Counted from the stretch's first letter, positions 32,861 through 44,095 are shown. The stretch: 50,876 nt of DNA from Methylococcaceae bacterium (GCA_902810705.1 CADDYU010000011.1:1-50876); one strand, 5' to 3'. Made by a program: numbers and translations. The notes: a model not told the origin generated them from the sequence alone.

Positions 32861-33346
32861 TTAAAACGGAATGTCCTCTTTCGCGCCAGCGCCCACCGGC
32901 TCAGCTTCGGGTTGCCGCGCCGTGCGGCTGGTCTTGCCGTTGGTGCGGCGCTTCCCGCGCCCGCTCCTTTCAGCGGGCTGGTCATTGCCGGGCTTGGGGT
33001 CCACGAACCGGAACTGCTCGACGATCACACGAATTTTGCTGCGCCGCTGGCCGTCTTGCTGCTCCCACTGTTCCAGCCGCAACCGGCCTTCGATGTGGAT
33101 CGGGCGTCCCTTGGTCAAGTTCCCGGCGATGGTCTCACCGGTCTTGCCGAACGCGGCGCAGTCGATGAACAGCACTTCTTCCCGATCCGCGCCGCTGGCG
33201 TCTTTCCACCGGCGGTTGACCGCCAAGCCGAAGTCGCACACCACGTGCGGAGGGCGAAGCCCTGTCCGCGTCTGACTCGGCAGCGTCTTAAGCTCCGGGT
33301 CGCGGGTGAGGTTGCCCATGAGGATGACTTTGTTGTAGCTGGCCAT
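32861..33346 (-). CDS. ssb: Single-stranded DNA-binding protein
   Basis: The 161-residue protein starts MASYNKVILMGNLTRDPEL and has the OB-fold signature (LFIDCAAFGKTGETIAGNL, KGRPIHIEGRLRLEQWEQQD). It ends in an acidic-hydrophobic tip KEDIPF that recruits partner enzymes. It would protect transferred single strands. AAGGAGATT precedes the ATG at 33346. The disordered linker is rich in Arg, Gly and Thr. It is a typical ICE accessory and may complement the host SSB during conjugation. Confidence 0.95.
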   Translation of the reverse strand: MASYNKVILMGNLTRDPELKTLPSQTRTGLRPPHVVCDFGLAVNRRWKDASGADREEVLFIDCAAFGKTGETIAGNLTKGRPIHIEGRLRLEQWEQQDGQRRSKIRVIVEQFRFVDPKPGNDQPAERSGRGKRRTNGKTSRTARQPEAEPVGAGAKEDIPF

Positions 33347-33469
33347 GATGAATCTCCTTTCGATTGAAATGGCCCACAACTATTCGGGCGGCGTCCCGCT
33401 GACGACCGCTCCCCAGCCCGCCCCGATGCGCCTCCATGCACACCGGGGCAGGTTCGGGGAGGGGTCGCC

Positions 33470-34528
33470 TCATGCCGCGACTTGCAGCGCCGCGCTCAGG
33501 CTCGGCGCAGTCGGGCCTCGGTCGTCGCCCGCGGCCAATTCCAACGCGCCTTGGTAAGCCGCTTGTTTGATCTGGTGGGACGTGCCGAACCAGACGGAAT
33601 CGAGTTGCCGATCCAGCTTGTCGGCGGGTGACGCGCCGCGGTACTTCCGCTGGTGGTCGGCCCATTCGCTCACCGCGTTGTAGGCCGCCCATGCGGTGTG
33701 CTTCACGCCCGGCAGACTGTTGCGGTCGTTGTCGAAGTTGTCGAGCATCTGCCCGAACACCTTCTCGCGGGTCTTCTTCTGTCGGTCGGTGCCGCCGGGG
33801 ATGTCCATGCCGGAGAGTCCCCGGAAGTAGCCCGATGCCTCGGTCACGCTCAGGTCTTTGGCGAGCATCGCGTGCAGTTCTTCGTCAAACTGATCGAACC
33901 GCGCCGCGATAATGCCTAACTTGGTGCGGGCCTCGGCAATCCGCGTCTCAAGGCGGGGATGATGGGAAATGGTCAACCCCTCCGCGCCCGCCACCCCGAG
34001 CGCCAGATTGAGCGTGTTCTGACAGACCACGCGCACCGTGGTTGGAATCATCCGAAGCGCCTGGCTGCCGTCGTGGGTGTTGGTGAGCAGGACATAGGGC
34101 TTAATCAAGTCGTCCGATCCCGCCCGGTATTCCTTGGGGATCGCGGCGAGCATCCATACGCGCTTGCCGCCGTGGAGACTGCCCGCCGTTTCGTACATGG
34201 CGAGCTTGTCGCCCACCAGCGCGTCCATGAAATCGAACGCCTCGCGGTTCTGGAACACTCGATAGCGCTTGCCCACCACGCCCAACACGGCTTTCGTGTC
34301 GGTGCGGACGTTCGCCACCACGTCGGGGATTCTCGCCTCCGTCGTGTTGTTGTCCGGGTCGAAAGCCCGGACCGGCCATTGCTCCACGCGCCAATCCAGC
34401 CCGGCGAGGCCGATAGCCTCGGCGCTAGTCGTTGCGTTCTCGATGACTGTGCCCAACCGATGCCAAGCCGGGTCGCCCGTGACAAACACTGCCGCTCGTC
34501 CCGTCGTCTGGTCGATCTCGTGTGCCAT
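33470..34528 (-). CDS. DUF932 (phage/plasmid-like TIGR03299) protein
   Basis: The 352-residue protein begins MAHEIDQTTGRAAVFVTGDP and has AWHRLGTVIENATTSAEAI, then VLGVVGKRYRVFQNREAFDF and KHTAWAAYNAVSEWADHQRK, the hallmarks of DUF932. The function is unproven; the family is typical of plasmids, phages and ICEs and may bind DNA. The ATG at 34528 is favoured by CGGGAGGT seven bases before it. Farther upstream the leader has a hairpin with a possible anti-ribosome-site arm. It heads the ssb-DUF6166-parB operon. Confidence 0.88.
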   Translation of the reverse strand: MAHEIDQTTGRAAVFVTGDPAWHRLGTVIENATTSAEAIGLAGLDWRVEQWPVRAFDPDNNTTEARIPDVVANVRTDTKAVLGVVGKRYRVFQNREAFDFMDALVGDKLAMYETAGSLHGGKRVWMLAAIPKEYRAGSDDLIKPYVLLTNTHDGSQALRMIPTTVRVVCQNTLNLALGVAGAEGLTISHHPRLETRIAEARTKLGIIAARFDQFDEELHAMLAKDLSVTEASGYFRGLSGMDIPGGTDRQKKTREKVFGQMLDNFDNDRNSLPGVKHTAWAAYNAVSEWADHQRKYRGASPADKLDRQLDSVWFGTSHQIKQAAYQGALELAAGDDRGPTAPSLSAALQVAA

Positions 34529-34596
34529 GACAGCACCTCCCGAAAAGGAAAAAGGCTCCAAACCGGGAAGGCGTAGGCCCCAAAGCCCACGCAATT

Positions 34597-34643
34597 TTTT
34601 TGACCTCCCGGCTTCGTCAGAAGCTCTGCCGGGAGGTCAAAAA
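34597..34643 (-). promoter_or_regulatory. Hairpin in the DUF932 leader with possible anti-ribosome-site arm
   Basis: The arms 34597-34612 and 34628-34643 are perfect complements of 16 bases. In the minus-strand RNA the first arm carries GACCUCCCGG, which can pair with its partner or with CGGGAGGU, the ribosome site of DUF932 at 34542-34535. Neither strand has a T-run after the stem, so an ordinary terminator is unlikely. Confidence 0.4.
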
Positions 34644-34971
34644 CAAAGAGTCCTTTCTGCTGGCGACGGGAACGCGAGCGCAGCGGACGAACGCCATGCC
34701 ACGCGCAGCCCCGCAGGGCAAATCCGTCACTACATCCCCTTCAACATCACCGCCGGATTTGCCCGAGGAGTGAGCATGGCAAGGCCGTACTCGGCCGGTG
34801 GCGTTTCGATAGCGGAGTCGAGCTAGACGTGCCGCGTAGGCCCGCTGCCTCTGGCCGCGTGCGGCCTTTCAACAACTCAGCGGGCCTACCTTCCACCCCG
34901 TGTTCCCGGCGCCATCCTTATTGTTTCCGACAGCCCATCACACCGGATTTAGGGCCAGGTGAGAGGGTGCG

Positions 34972-35004
34972 GGAGAGAGGGCCGGACCTGGAGGCCCTCT
35001 CTCC
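34972..35004. repeat. Perfect 12-base inverted repeat in gene-free region
   Basis: GGAGAGAGGGCC (34972-34983) and its complement (34993-35004) surround a 9-base loop, in a stretch of alternating G/A and C/T runs. The style resembles REP-type intergenic repeats, so it may be a mobile intergenic sequence rather than a regulatory site of a single gene. Confidence 0.5.
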
Positions 35005-35338
35005 TGCATTCGCATTTATGGCTGTGCAGACGACGATGCTGCTTAGCCCACCGGACGATGGCGCGACGGTGTACCCATCCGGGAGGATTGGCTCCCGCAA
35101 CATCGGTGAATCTAGCGGAGGAACAATCGGGGCTGAAGGCGAACATTCCCGCGAGACAAGCTCAACGGGTCGCGTCGCACACCATCCGAGGGTAGCCGCG
35201 CATAGATTTTCCACCCTCCGCGCGGTGCCCAACGAATGATAAGAATGATCGAAACGAGACGTCCCCCTGACGAGGACATGAGAATGCGTGAAGCGTGGCG
35301 GCTGAAGCAATTTTTGGTCGCGGCTTTCCTTCAAGATC

Positions 35339-36208
35339 ATGAATAACGAACCGCAACTCAAGATGTGGCGCTTGGAAGGAATAGGCGAGTTTCTTCATGT
35401 CTCCAAATTTGCGCATCCCACTGCCGAGGTCCTTCATCAGTCCTTGGCCTTTTGTTTTGTTGAGCAAGGTGCGTTTCGCGTTCGACATTGCGGCGTGAAC
35501 TATTCCGTGGGGGAGGGCGCGCTGCAGGTTGCTCAGTCGGGCGAGATGACCTCTTGCGAAGATTTTGAGGGCAAATCGAGATACCGAGTGTTTCACTGCG
35601 CTTCCCAGGCGCTGGAGGCAATTGCCGACGAGACCGGGGATCGATTCAAAGGGGAGCGCCTCTTTCAGAGTCCGTTCGTTTGTGACGGCTCTCTCGGCCC
35701 GCTTTTCTTGAGATTTCACACGGTCATGGATTCGAAGCCGACCGCGCTGGAGAGTTCGTCGCTGCTGCGGGCATTTGTCGGCGAAATGATCGTCCGATAC
35801 GGCAAGCGACCGGCGGCGATTTTGCGGCTCGGAAATGAGCGTGGGGCCGTTAAGCGCGTCAAGGATTGCCTCGAAAGTCGCTACGTAGAAACTTTGACCT
35901 TGGAGGAACTCGCTCGCATCGCAAACTTGAGCCCGTTTCACTTGCTCCGCGTGTTTCGCAAAGAAGTTGGACTCCCCCCTCATGCCTACCAGACGCGCCT
36001 GCGGTTGAATCGGGCCAAGGCGCTGCTAGAGCAAGGCGCTACGATCGGCGAGGCGGCGCTGAGCTCCGGGTTCTTCGATCAGAGCCATTTCACCAATCAT
36101 TTCCGCAAGGTCTTTGGTTACACGCCGGGAGTCCATTGTCATGGGCTCGCATCCGGTAGCAATAACTTCCAAGACCGACAGAGCCCCCTTGGCCAAAGAT
36201 TGCAGTGA
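35339..36208 (+). CDS. AraC-family transcriptional regulator
   Basis: The 289-residue protein has an N-terminal sensor/cupin-like part (VLHQSLAFCFVEQGAFRVRH, VGEGALQVAQSGEM) and a C-terminal double HTH: VETLTLEELARIANLSPFHLLRVF, shortened, and ATIGEAALSSGFFDQSHFTNHF, ending FRKVFGYTPG, the standard signature. It probably responds to a small ligand and controls the DUF899-dehydrogenase-DUF2182 genes downstream on the same strand. The length is normal for the family, unlike the HTH-only protein at 7587. A poor ribosome site makes the start slightly uncertain. Confidence 0.9.
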   Translation: MNNEPQLKMWRLEGIGEFLHVSKFAHPTAEVLHQSLAFCFVEQGAFRVRHCGVNYSVGEGALQVAQSGEMTSCEDFEGKSRYRVFHCASQALEAIADETGDRFKGERLFQSPFVCDGSLGPLFLRFHTVMDSKPTALESSSLLRAFVGEMIVRYGKRPAAILRLGNERGAVKRVKDCLESRYVETLTLEELARIANLSPFHLLRVFRKEVGLPPHAYQTRLRLNRAKALLEQGATIGEAALSSGFFDQSHFTNHFRKVFGYTPGVHCHGLASGSNNFQDRQSPLGQRLQ

Positions 36209-36362
36209 CGGCCCGCCCGCAATGTGCGTCGGCCACTCGCGCGAGGTTTCTCTCGGGCGACGTGACCGGCGCTGCGCGGCTTCAGCGGGCGGTCAGCGAG
36301 ATCGGACTCAGCAATGTCGGAATCACCGCGCCCTTAATTGCCCGCACAAGAAAGGAGAAGGC

Positions 36363-37202
36363 ATGCCCACAATCAAAACCGCTCATGGACTCGAAGACCG
36401 CCAAGTCGTTTCGCAGGCCGAATGGGTTGCGGCCCGGCTCGCGCTGCTCAACGAGGAGAAGGAATTGACGCGGCTCAGTGACGAGATCGCGCGGCGGCGG
36501 CAAGCGCTGCCCTGGGTCAAAATCGACAAGGATTACCGCTTTGAGACGCAAGAAGGAAAAGTGTCTCTTGCCGATCTCTTCAAAGGGCGCTCGCAACTGG
36601 TCGTCTACCACTTCATGTTCGGGCCCGGCTACACCGCCGGGTGTCCGGCCTGCTCGTCGACGGCCGACAGTTTCAATGGGGTTCTCCCGCACCTGAAGGC
36701 CCGCGACGTGACGATGATCTGCATCTCCCGCGCGCCGCTCGAAAAGCTGCTCGACTACCGCCGGCGAATGGGCTGGAGCTTCAACTGGGCGTCGAGCTAC
36801 GACAGCGACTTCAACTTCGACTTTGGGGTATCCGTCGCCGAGCCGCCGCACGAGATCCCGTCGCCGCTGAAGGCCAACGAGGTGGCGGCGTTTCCGATGC
36901 TGAACGACCAACATTTCCGTGACAAGCTGCCCCCGATCACCGCCCAGAACGCCGGCGCCAGCGGAACGGATGTGGCCGGCTATTTCTCCGAGGGACACGG
37001 CGTCAGCGTCTTCGCGCGCGACGGCGGGAGCGTTTACCGCTGTTATTCCAGCTACGCCCGGGGCACGGAGTTCCTCATGGGCTACTACGCGATCCTCGAC
37101 CGGACGCCGAAGGGCCGCGACGAGGGCGGCCCGATGGGAACCTGGCTGCGCCGCCATGATGAATACGACAAAACCGCGACGACGGACTGTTGCCGCGCTT
37201 GA
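36363..37202 (+). CDS. DUF899-family thioredoxin-like protein, first copy
   Basis: The 279-residue protein matches DUF899: a helical N-terminus (VVSQAEWVAARLALLNEEKE), LPWVKIDKDYRFETQEGKVS, then LVVYHFMFGPGYTAGCPAC and ICISRAPLEKLLDYRRRMGW, and WLRRHDEYD at the end. The family has a thioredoxin-like fold; the Cys-containing CPAC motif may be redox-active. The substrate is unknown. AAAGGAGAAGG precedes the ATG at 36363. It follows the AraC gene and precedes a dehydrogenase pseudogene. Confidence 0.9.
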   Translation: MPTIKTAHGLEDRQVVSQAEWVAARLALLNEEKELTRLSDEIARRRQALPWVKIDKDYRFETQEGKVSLADLFKGRSQLVVYHFMFGPGYTAGCPACSSTADSFNGVLPHLKARDVTMICISRAPLEKLLDYRRRMGWSFNWASSYDSDFNFDFGVSVAEPPHEIPSPLKANEVAAFPMLNDQHFRDKLPPITAQNAGASGTDVAGYFSEGHGVSVFARDGGSVYRCYSSYARGTEFLMGYYAILDRTPKGRDEGGPMGTWLRRHDEYDKTATTDCCRA

Positions 37203-37247
37203 GCCGTCCCTTGGAATGGCAGGATCAGCGGCAGAAACGAGAACGTC

Positions 37248-38261
37248 ATGCCAAACGTCAAAACCGTCAGATTGCGAGCGCCGGGAGGCTTGGAGAATCT
37301 CACGTTGGTCGAGGAAAGTCCTCCCAAACCAGCCCGGGGTGAACTGCTCGTCCGGGTCCGGGCCAGCTCGTTGAATTTCCATGACGACATGGTGGTGACC
37401 GGGAAGATACCGTGCGCCGACGGCCGAGTTCCGATGTCCGACGGCGCTGGAGAGGTAATGGCGGTCGGGGGCGATGTTGACGAGTTCAAGATCGGAGATG
37501 CCGTCGTTAGCACGTTCTATCCGAATTGGCTGGGTGGCGAATCGACGCGGGCTACCCAGCGAGTCATGGCCGGAGATAGCGTCGACGGCTACGCCCGCGC
37601 GTTCGTGTGCAGGCCGGCGCACGCTTTCACGAAGGCGCCAGCCGGCTACACGCCTGTGGAGGCGGCCACGCTTCCTTGCGCGGGCGTCACCGCCTGGAGA
37701 GGTTTGGTCGTGTGCGGGCAGGTGAAGCCCGGTGATACGGTGCTGATTCTGGGCACGGGTGGTGTATCGCTGTTCGCGCTGCAATTCGCAAAAGCTGCGG
37801 GGGCCCGAGTCATCGCCACGTCCTCCTCCGAGGAGAAGTTGGAGAAGCTCAAGCGTCTTGGGGCCGACGACGTCATCAACTACAAGGCAGTTCCGGACTA
37901 GGGCCAGAAGGCAAAGGATTTAACGGACGGACGCGGCGTCAATCATGTAATTGAGGTCGGCGGACCGAACACGTTGGCGCAGTCGATAGCAGCCTGCAGG
38001 CTGGGCGGGCACATTGCACTAATCGGCGTCTTGACGGGTTTTGCGGGAGAAGTGTCGATCCCGGCACTATTTTCGAACCAGATTCGGATCAGCGGGATCT
38101 CCGTCGGCAGCAGAGCCGACCAAGAGGACATGATTCGGGCGATAACGGCCAATCGGTTGAAGCCGGTGATTGACCGCTGTTTCCCGCTGCAGGAGATCGT
38201 CGCGGCCTTCAAGTATTACGAATCCCAACGGCACTTTGGCAAGGTGTGCCTCGAACTTTAG
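37248..38261 (+). pseudogene. Zinc-type alcohol/quinone oxidoreductase interrupted by an in-frame TAG
   Basis: The reading frame gives a 337-codon medium-chain dehydrogenase-like protein: VRASSLNFHDDMVV, PMSDGAGEVMAVGG, VKPGDTVLILGTGGVSLFAL (the NAD(P)-binding loop) and a C-terminal SIAACRLGGHIALIGVLTG. It is broken only by TAG at 37899-37901, which stands where relatives have Trp (YKAVPDWGQKA-like context). Both sides remain in the same frame and look intact. Either a recent nonsense mutation, a sequencing error or readthrough explains it. The rest has a ribosome site and typical length, so the gene was functional recently. Confidence 0.85.
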
Positions 38262-38305
38262 GACCTCCCCCTACCAACCGCAACCGGATGAACAGGAACC
38301 AATTT

Positions 38306-39016
38306 ATGAAGGCAAAAGGTGAAAACCCGATCAAATTTCCGAACGTCGTGGACCAAGCCAAATGGCAGAAGGCACGCGATGCGCTCCTTCTGAAAGAAAA
38401 GGCGGCAACGCATGCACGTGATGCGCTGGCGGCGGAGCGCCGGCGGCTGCCGATGGTGAAGATCGAGAAGCAATATGTCTTCGACGGCCCCAAGGGCAAA
38501 ATGAGCTTGCTCGATTTATTCGAGGGCCGTCGCCAGCTCCTTCTGTATCATTTCATGTTTGCCCCGCCGGTGCCGGGTTGGCCGGACGCGGGGTGCGTGG
38601 GATGCTCGATGGTGACTGATCAATTCGGCCATCTGGCACACTTCCACGCCCGCGATACCTCCTTGTGCCTGGTCTCCCGGGCACCGCTGCAGAACATTGA
38701 GAAATACAAGAAGCGGATGGGATGGACGTATCCGTGGTACTCGTGCGATGGCAGCGAGTTCAATGTGGACATGGGCCTGCTCACCGATAATTACTACGGC
38801 TTGAGCGTCTTCATCCACGGCGACAAAGATGTCTACCGCACCTATTTCACAGACGGGCGCGCGGTCGAGGAGTTCACCACCTGGACGCTCCTCGACCTAA
38901 CACCGCTGGGCCGGCAGGAGGAATGGCAAGATTCACCGGCCGGTGGGGAGCGAAGTAAGCCGAGCGGCTGGTGGCGCCGTCACGACGAGTACGACAAGGG
39001 CGGAACGAAGTCGTGA
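38306..39016 (+). CDS. DUF899-family thioredoxin-like protein, second copy
   Basis: The 236-residue protein is a divergent relative of the gene at 36363: FPNVVDQAKWQKARDALLLKE, LPMVKIEKQYVFDGPKGKMS, LLYHFMFAPPVPGWPDAG, CVGCSMVTDQ, CLVSRAPLQNIEKYKKRMG and WWRRHDEYDKG. The CVGC motif may be the redox pair. ATG 38306 is favoured by AGGAACC before it, though an ATG at 38288 is in frame. Its stop overlaps the GTG of the next gene, which suggests coupling. Confidence 0.88.
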   Translation: MKAKGENPIKFPNVVDQAKWQKARDALLLKEKAATHARDALAAERRRLPMVKIEKQYVFDGPKGKMSLLDLFEGRRQLLLYHFMFAPPVPGWPDAGCVGCSMVTDQFGHLAHFHARDTSLCLVSRAPLQNIEKYKKRMGWTYPWYSCDGSEFNVDMGLLTDNYYGLSVFIHGDKDVYRTYFTDGRAVEEFTTWTLLDLTPLGRQEEWQDSPAGGERSKPSGWWRRHDEYDKGGTKS

Positions 39017-39831
39017 CGACGAACTGCGATCCAGTTATGCGATCTGAGCAAACCCGCGCCGGGGCGGGGCCCCGTTTTTACATTTTGGTCGCGGCCGTTT
39101 TCACTGCGGCGCTGGCACTGACGACTTATTATTGCCGGACGATGGCCGGCGGCATGGACATGCCCGGCGGCTGGACGATGTCGATGATGTGGATGCCCAT
39201 GCCCGGACAGACGTGGCTGGGATCGACCGTCATGTTCATGGTCATGTGGCTGGCGATGATGGTCGCGATGATGCTTCCGTCGTACCTGCCGACGGTTCTC
39301 CGTTACCACCGCGCCTGGCAATCCGAAAACGCCCGAGGCGCATTGGCCGCAACGTCACTGACGATGGCCGGATACTTTTTCGTCTGGAGCGCCGCCGGCG
39401 TAGTGATTTATGGCGCGGGCGTCGCGTTAGCGACCGCCGCGATGCGATGGACGACATTCAGCCGGGCCATGCCATTTCTTATCGCCGCGACAATGGTTCT
39501 GGCGGGCTGCATGCAATTTATGCCTTGGACGAAAGTCGGCCTGCGTGAATGCCGCTCGCTCGCCTGTGGTGTGTCGTTGCCATCCGGGAGCGCGTGGTCG
39601 GCGTGGCGAGCGGGCGTTCGTTCCGGAATCTCCTGCGTGAGCTGCTGCTGCGGCCCGACGCTGGTTCTGCTCGCGTTGGGAATGATGAACCCGGCTGTGA
39701 TCGTGTTGGTGGCGGGGGTGATCGCGATGGAGAAACTGATGCCAAGGCCGCAAGTCGTCGTTCGACTCTCCGGCGTCATCGCGGTGATCGCGGGGCTGAT
39801 CATGATCGGCCGACTGACGTTATTCGCTTAA
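39013..39831 (+). CDS. DUF2182 integral membrane protein
   Basis: The 272-residue protein has six or so hydrophobic helices and the family's Met-rich start (MAGGMDMPGGWTMSMMWMPM). MVMWLAMMVAMMLPSYLPTV and VSCCCGPTLVLLALGMMNP follow, patterns typical of DUF2182 predicted metal-binding membrane proteins. The Met and Cys clusters could coordinate copper or another soft metal, but no substrate is known. The GTG at 39013 overlaps the DUF899 stop (GTGA); an ATG at 39037 is the alternative start. It ends the AraC-DUF899 unit. Confidence 0.88.
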   Translation: MTTNCDPVMRSEQTRAGAGPRFYILVAAVFTAALALTTYYCRTMAGGMDMPGGWTMSMMWMPMPGQTWLGSTVMFMVMWLAMMVAMMLPSYLPTVLRYHRAWQSENARGALAATSLTMAGYFFVWSAAGVVIYGAGVALATAAMRWTTFSRAMPFLIAATMVLAGCMQFMPWTKVGLRECRSLACGVSLPSGSAWSAWRAGVRSGISCVSCCCGPTLVLLALGMMNPAVIVLVAGVIAMEKLMPRPQVVVRLSGVIAVIAGLIMIGRLTLFA

Positions 39832-39977
39832 GCCAACGGTCCGATTCGAACGGAAGACCGCAAGAAGCGGTGGCAACTATTGAATCTACCTAGTGACAAT
39901 CCCGCGAGCGCAGCGCATGTCGGCGACTCATGGACTCCAGGTCGTGCAGTCGCGCCACCATGATGTGCCGGACTACG

Positions 39978-42347
<2,370 letters not shown>

Positions 42348-42752
42348 GGTGCAGCTTTCCGGCGCATGCGCACGACAAAACGGGCGCGCGATGTCAGTGC
42401 TTCAAGGCGCGACCCGATGTGGCACGTGGCTAATGAAAGTCTCGGGAGCGCGAGGCGCAGTTGGCAACCAAATTGCTGATGTCGTGCAGGCGCACGAGCA
42501 TAATCTACTGGACCTGACCCTGATACTCAACGTGGCCGGTGCCTTCAACAACCTTGCATCGTGCCCGACTGCGAAAACTGCGAACGCCGCGGCCGCCGGA
42601 GAGTTTTACATCGAGGAGAATCCGGGCTCGCCAAAGCGGTGCCTGACGACTCCGCCCGTGGGACCCCTCGCAGCCGCGGCCAATGATGAAAAGAGAAAAC
42701 CCGACCAGTGAATTGATCGCCCGGCCGGGCTTGTGATGGTGTTGGGATCAGA
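42348..42752. other. Gene-free interval between kinase and ICE gene remnant
   Basis: No supported gene, RNA or strong hairpin was found in these 405 bases. A plus-strand frame overlaps it but has no ribosome site or domain and starts inside the kinase coding sequence, so I reject it. Confidence 0.45.
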
Positions 42753-42932
42753 TCACGCGGCAGATTGCGATTGCCGCTGGGCGCGCTTCTCGCCGAGTAG
42801 TTGCGTCACGCGGGTGTGCGTGGCATCCGCGACCTTCATGAGCACCAGCAGGTCATCGCGATTGAAGCCAACGATGCCCTGCCACTTGCCATCGTCGTTG
42901 CGGTAGAGACGTTGGAACGTGACGTTGAAGCG
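42753..42932 (-). pseudogene. C-terminal remnant of the small ICE protein family (relative of 22051)
   Basis: The 59 codons before the stop read RFNVTFQRLYRNDDGKWQGI and FNRDDLLVLMKVADATHTRV, clearly related to the C-terminal half of the 22051 product (MYSVTFSRSYKDSDNNWKD, FGAEDLLLVAKAADEAHSWI). The N-terminal half (HTIRYGTI-type) is replaced by unrelated sequence. The breakpoint, near 42932, suggests deletion or insertion and hints at a second, decayed ICE module. Confidence 0.75.
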
Positions 42933-43183
42933 TGTTCGCAAGGCGGTTGACGGACAAACGAACCCTCGAAGGAGCTGCCCGCCGGCGCGCATTGGAGCGC
43001 CCGAACTGACGGGCCGAAGGCCAAAGCGGCAGTGAATGACACACGGCTGCGCTCTGGTCGCTGCCATGCAACGGATTGCTGCGGGGGAACATTCCGATAA
43101 AATCGAGGGGCGTGATTACGCAGCACGTGCGCGGTCTCCGCGGTTGTCAGCTTTGCCGGAGAGTGCGCCGGGGAGATGAGCAA

Positions 43184-43906
43184 ATGACCACAGATGGCGG
43201 TTCCAGCGATGCGATTGCCGCAATCCGAGCGGGCGACATTGCCACATTGCAGCGGCTCCTGGCCGACAACCCGAGCCTCGCCGCGTCGAAGCTCGGCGGT
43301 GTTGCCAAAGGGCGCACGCCTCTGCACGTCGTTGCCGACTGGCCTGGCTATTTTCCAAACGGTCCCCAAGTCGTGCGGATGCTGATCGAGGCTGGGGCGG
43401 ACCCCAACGCACGAGACCCTGATAAGCCAGGGTCCGAGACTCCCTTGCACTGGGCGGCGAGCAGCGATGATGTCGACGTGGCCAAGGCGCTGATTGACGG
43501 CGGTTCCGATGTGGAGGCGCCGAACGGATCGATCGGCACCCCCCTCGACAATGCCATCGGCTATAGCTGCTGGCATGTCGCTCGCCTCCTTGTGCAACGA
43601 GGCGCCAAGGTGGACAAGCTCTGGCATGCGGCCGCCCTCGGCATGCTCGATCGCCTTGACGAACTGCTCGGTGTTCAAGCCGACACTAATCCCGAAGCGT
43701 TGTCGCAGGCCTTCTGGCACGCTTGCGCCGCCGGCCAGCGACGAGCAGCGGAGTTGCTGCTCAACAGGGGAGCCGATCTGAATTGGATCCCCGACTACGC
43801 CAAGGGAACCCCGTTGGATGCAGCCAGCGGTCTCGGAACTCGCCAAGACAATGTCATCGGGTGGCTCCGCGAGAGGGGCGCTCGGTCTTCTAGGCAATCA
43901 AAGTGA
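43184..43906 (+). CDS. Ankyrin-repeat protein
   Basis: The 240-residue protein has four to five ankyrin repeats: SDAIAAIRAGDIATLQRLLA, GRTPLHVVADWPGYF, VRMLIEAGADPNARDPDKPG, ETPLHWAASSDDVDVAKALI and AAELLLNRGADLNWIPDYAK. Such proteins bind partner proteins. ATG 43184 was chosen because GGGAGATGAG lies before it and the upstream frame is atypical. It stands alone between the ICE remnant and the first mer-type operon. The target is unknown. Confidence 0.85.
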   Translation: MTTDGGSSDAIAAIRAGDIATLQRLLADNPSLAASKLGGVAKGRTPLHVVADWPGYFPNGPQVVRMLIEAGADPNARDPDKPGSETPLHWAASSDDVDVAKALIDGGSDVEAPNGSIGTPLDNAIGYSCWHVARLLVQRGAKVDKLWHAAALGMLDRLDELLGVQADTNPEALSQAFWHACAAGQRRAAELLLNRGADLNWIPDYAKGTPLDAASGLGTRQDNVIGWLRERGARSSRQSK

Positions 43907-44095
43907 GCGGGCCTCTTCTTGGCACCCGGCGTCCGGATCTACCTGACACGCGAAATGACTGCCAGTAAAGGCCGTATCCTTTCATTGAAGTGGCGTGGGG
44001 CATCAGGCCGCTGCAAAACACCGCTAGTAACTAAACAGGGCGATGCCGTCGCACCCTCGGACTAAATGGATTTCGGCTTTTTCCGTGCGCAGCTC

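Larger units (their letters stand above)
34529..35338. other. Gene-free region rich in perfect inverted repeats
   Basis: I find no convincing gene in this 810-base stretch. It holds at least four perfect inverted repeats: 34597-34643 (16-base arms), 34716-34764 (11-base), 34836-34889 (12-base, with a nested hairpin GGCCGC/GCGGCC) and 34972-35004 (12-base). It separates the ICE maintenance operon from accessory cargo and could be a non-coding RNA locus, a repeat nest or a recombination target. A frame of about 136 codons here lacks any domain or start signal. Confidence 0.5.

Noticed and set aside
34597..34643. Ordinary Rho-independent terminator
   Set aside because: The stem is strong, but in both directions A-runs, not T-runs, follow it.
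34829..35239. Plus-strand frame of 136 codons in the gene-free region
   Set aside because: It runs through several inverted repeats, has no ribosome site and gives an atypical composition.
36282..37784. Open frame of about 500 codons on the minus strand over the DUF899 gene
   Set aside because: No recognisable domain; it crosses two clear genes on the other strand.
39841..39870. ATTCGAACGG-like stretch resembling a tRNA T-loop, considered as attR
   Set aside because: It is too short and lacks the flanking tRNA 3' sequence, so it is probably chance.
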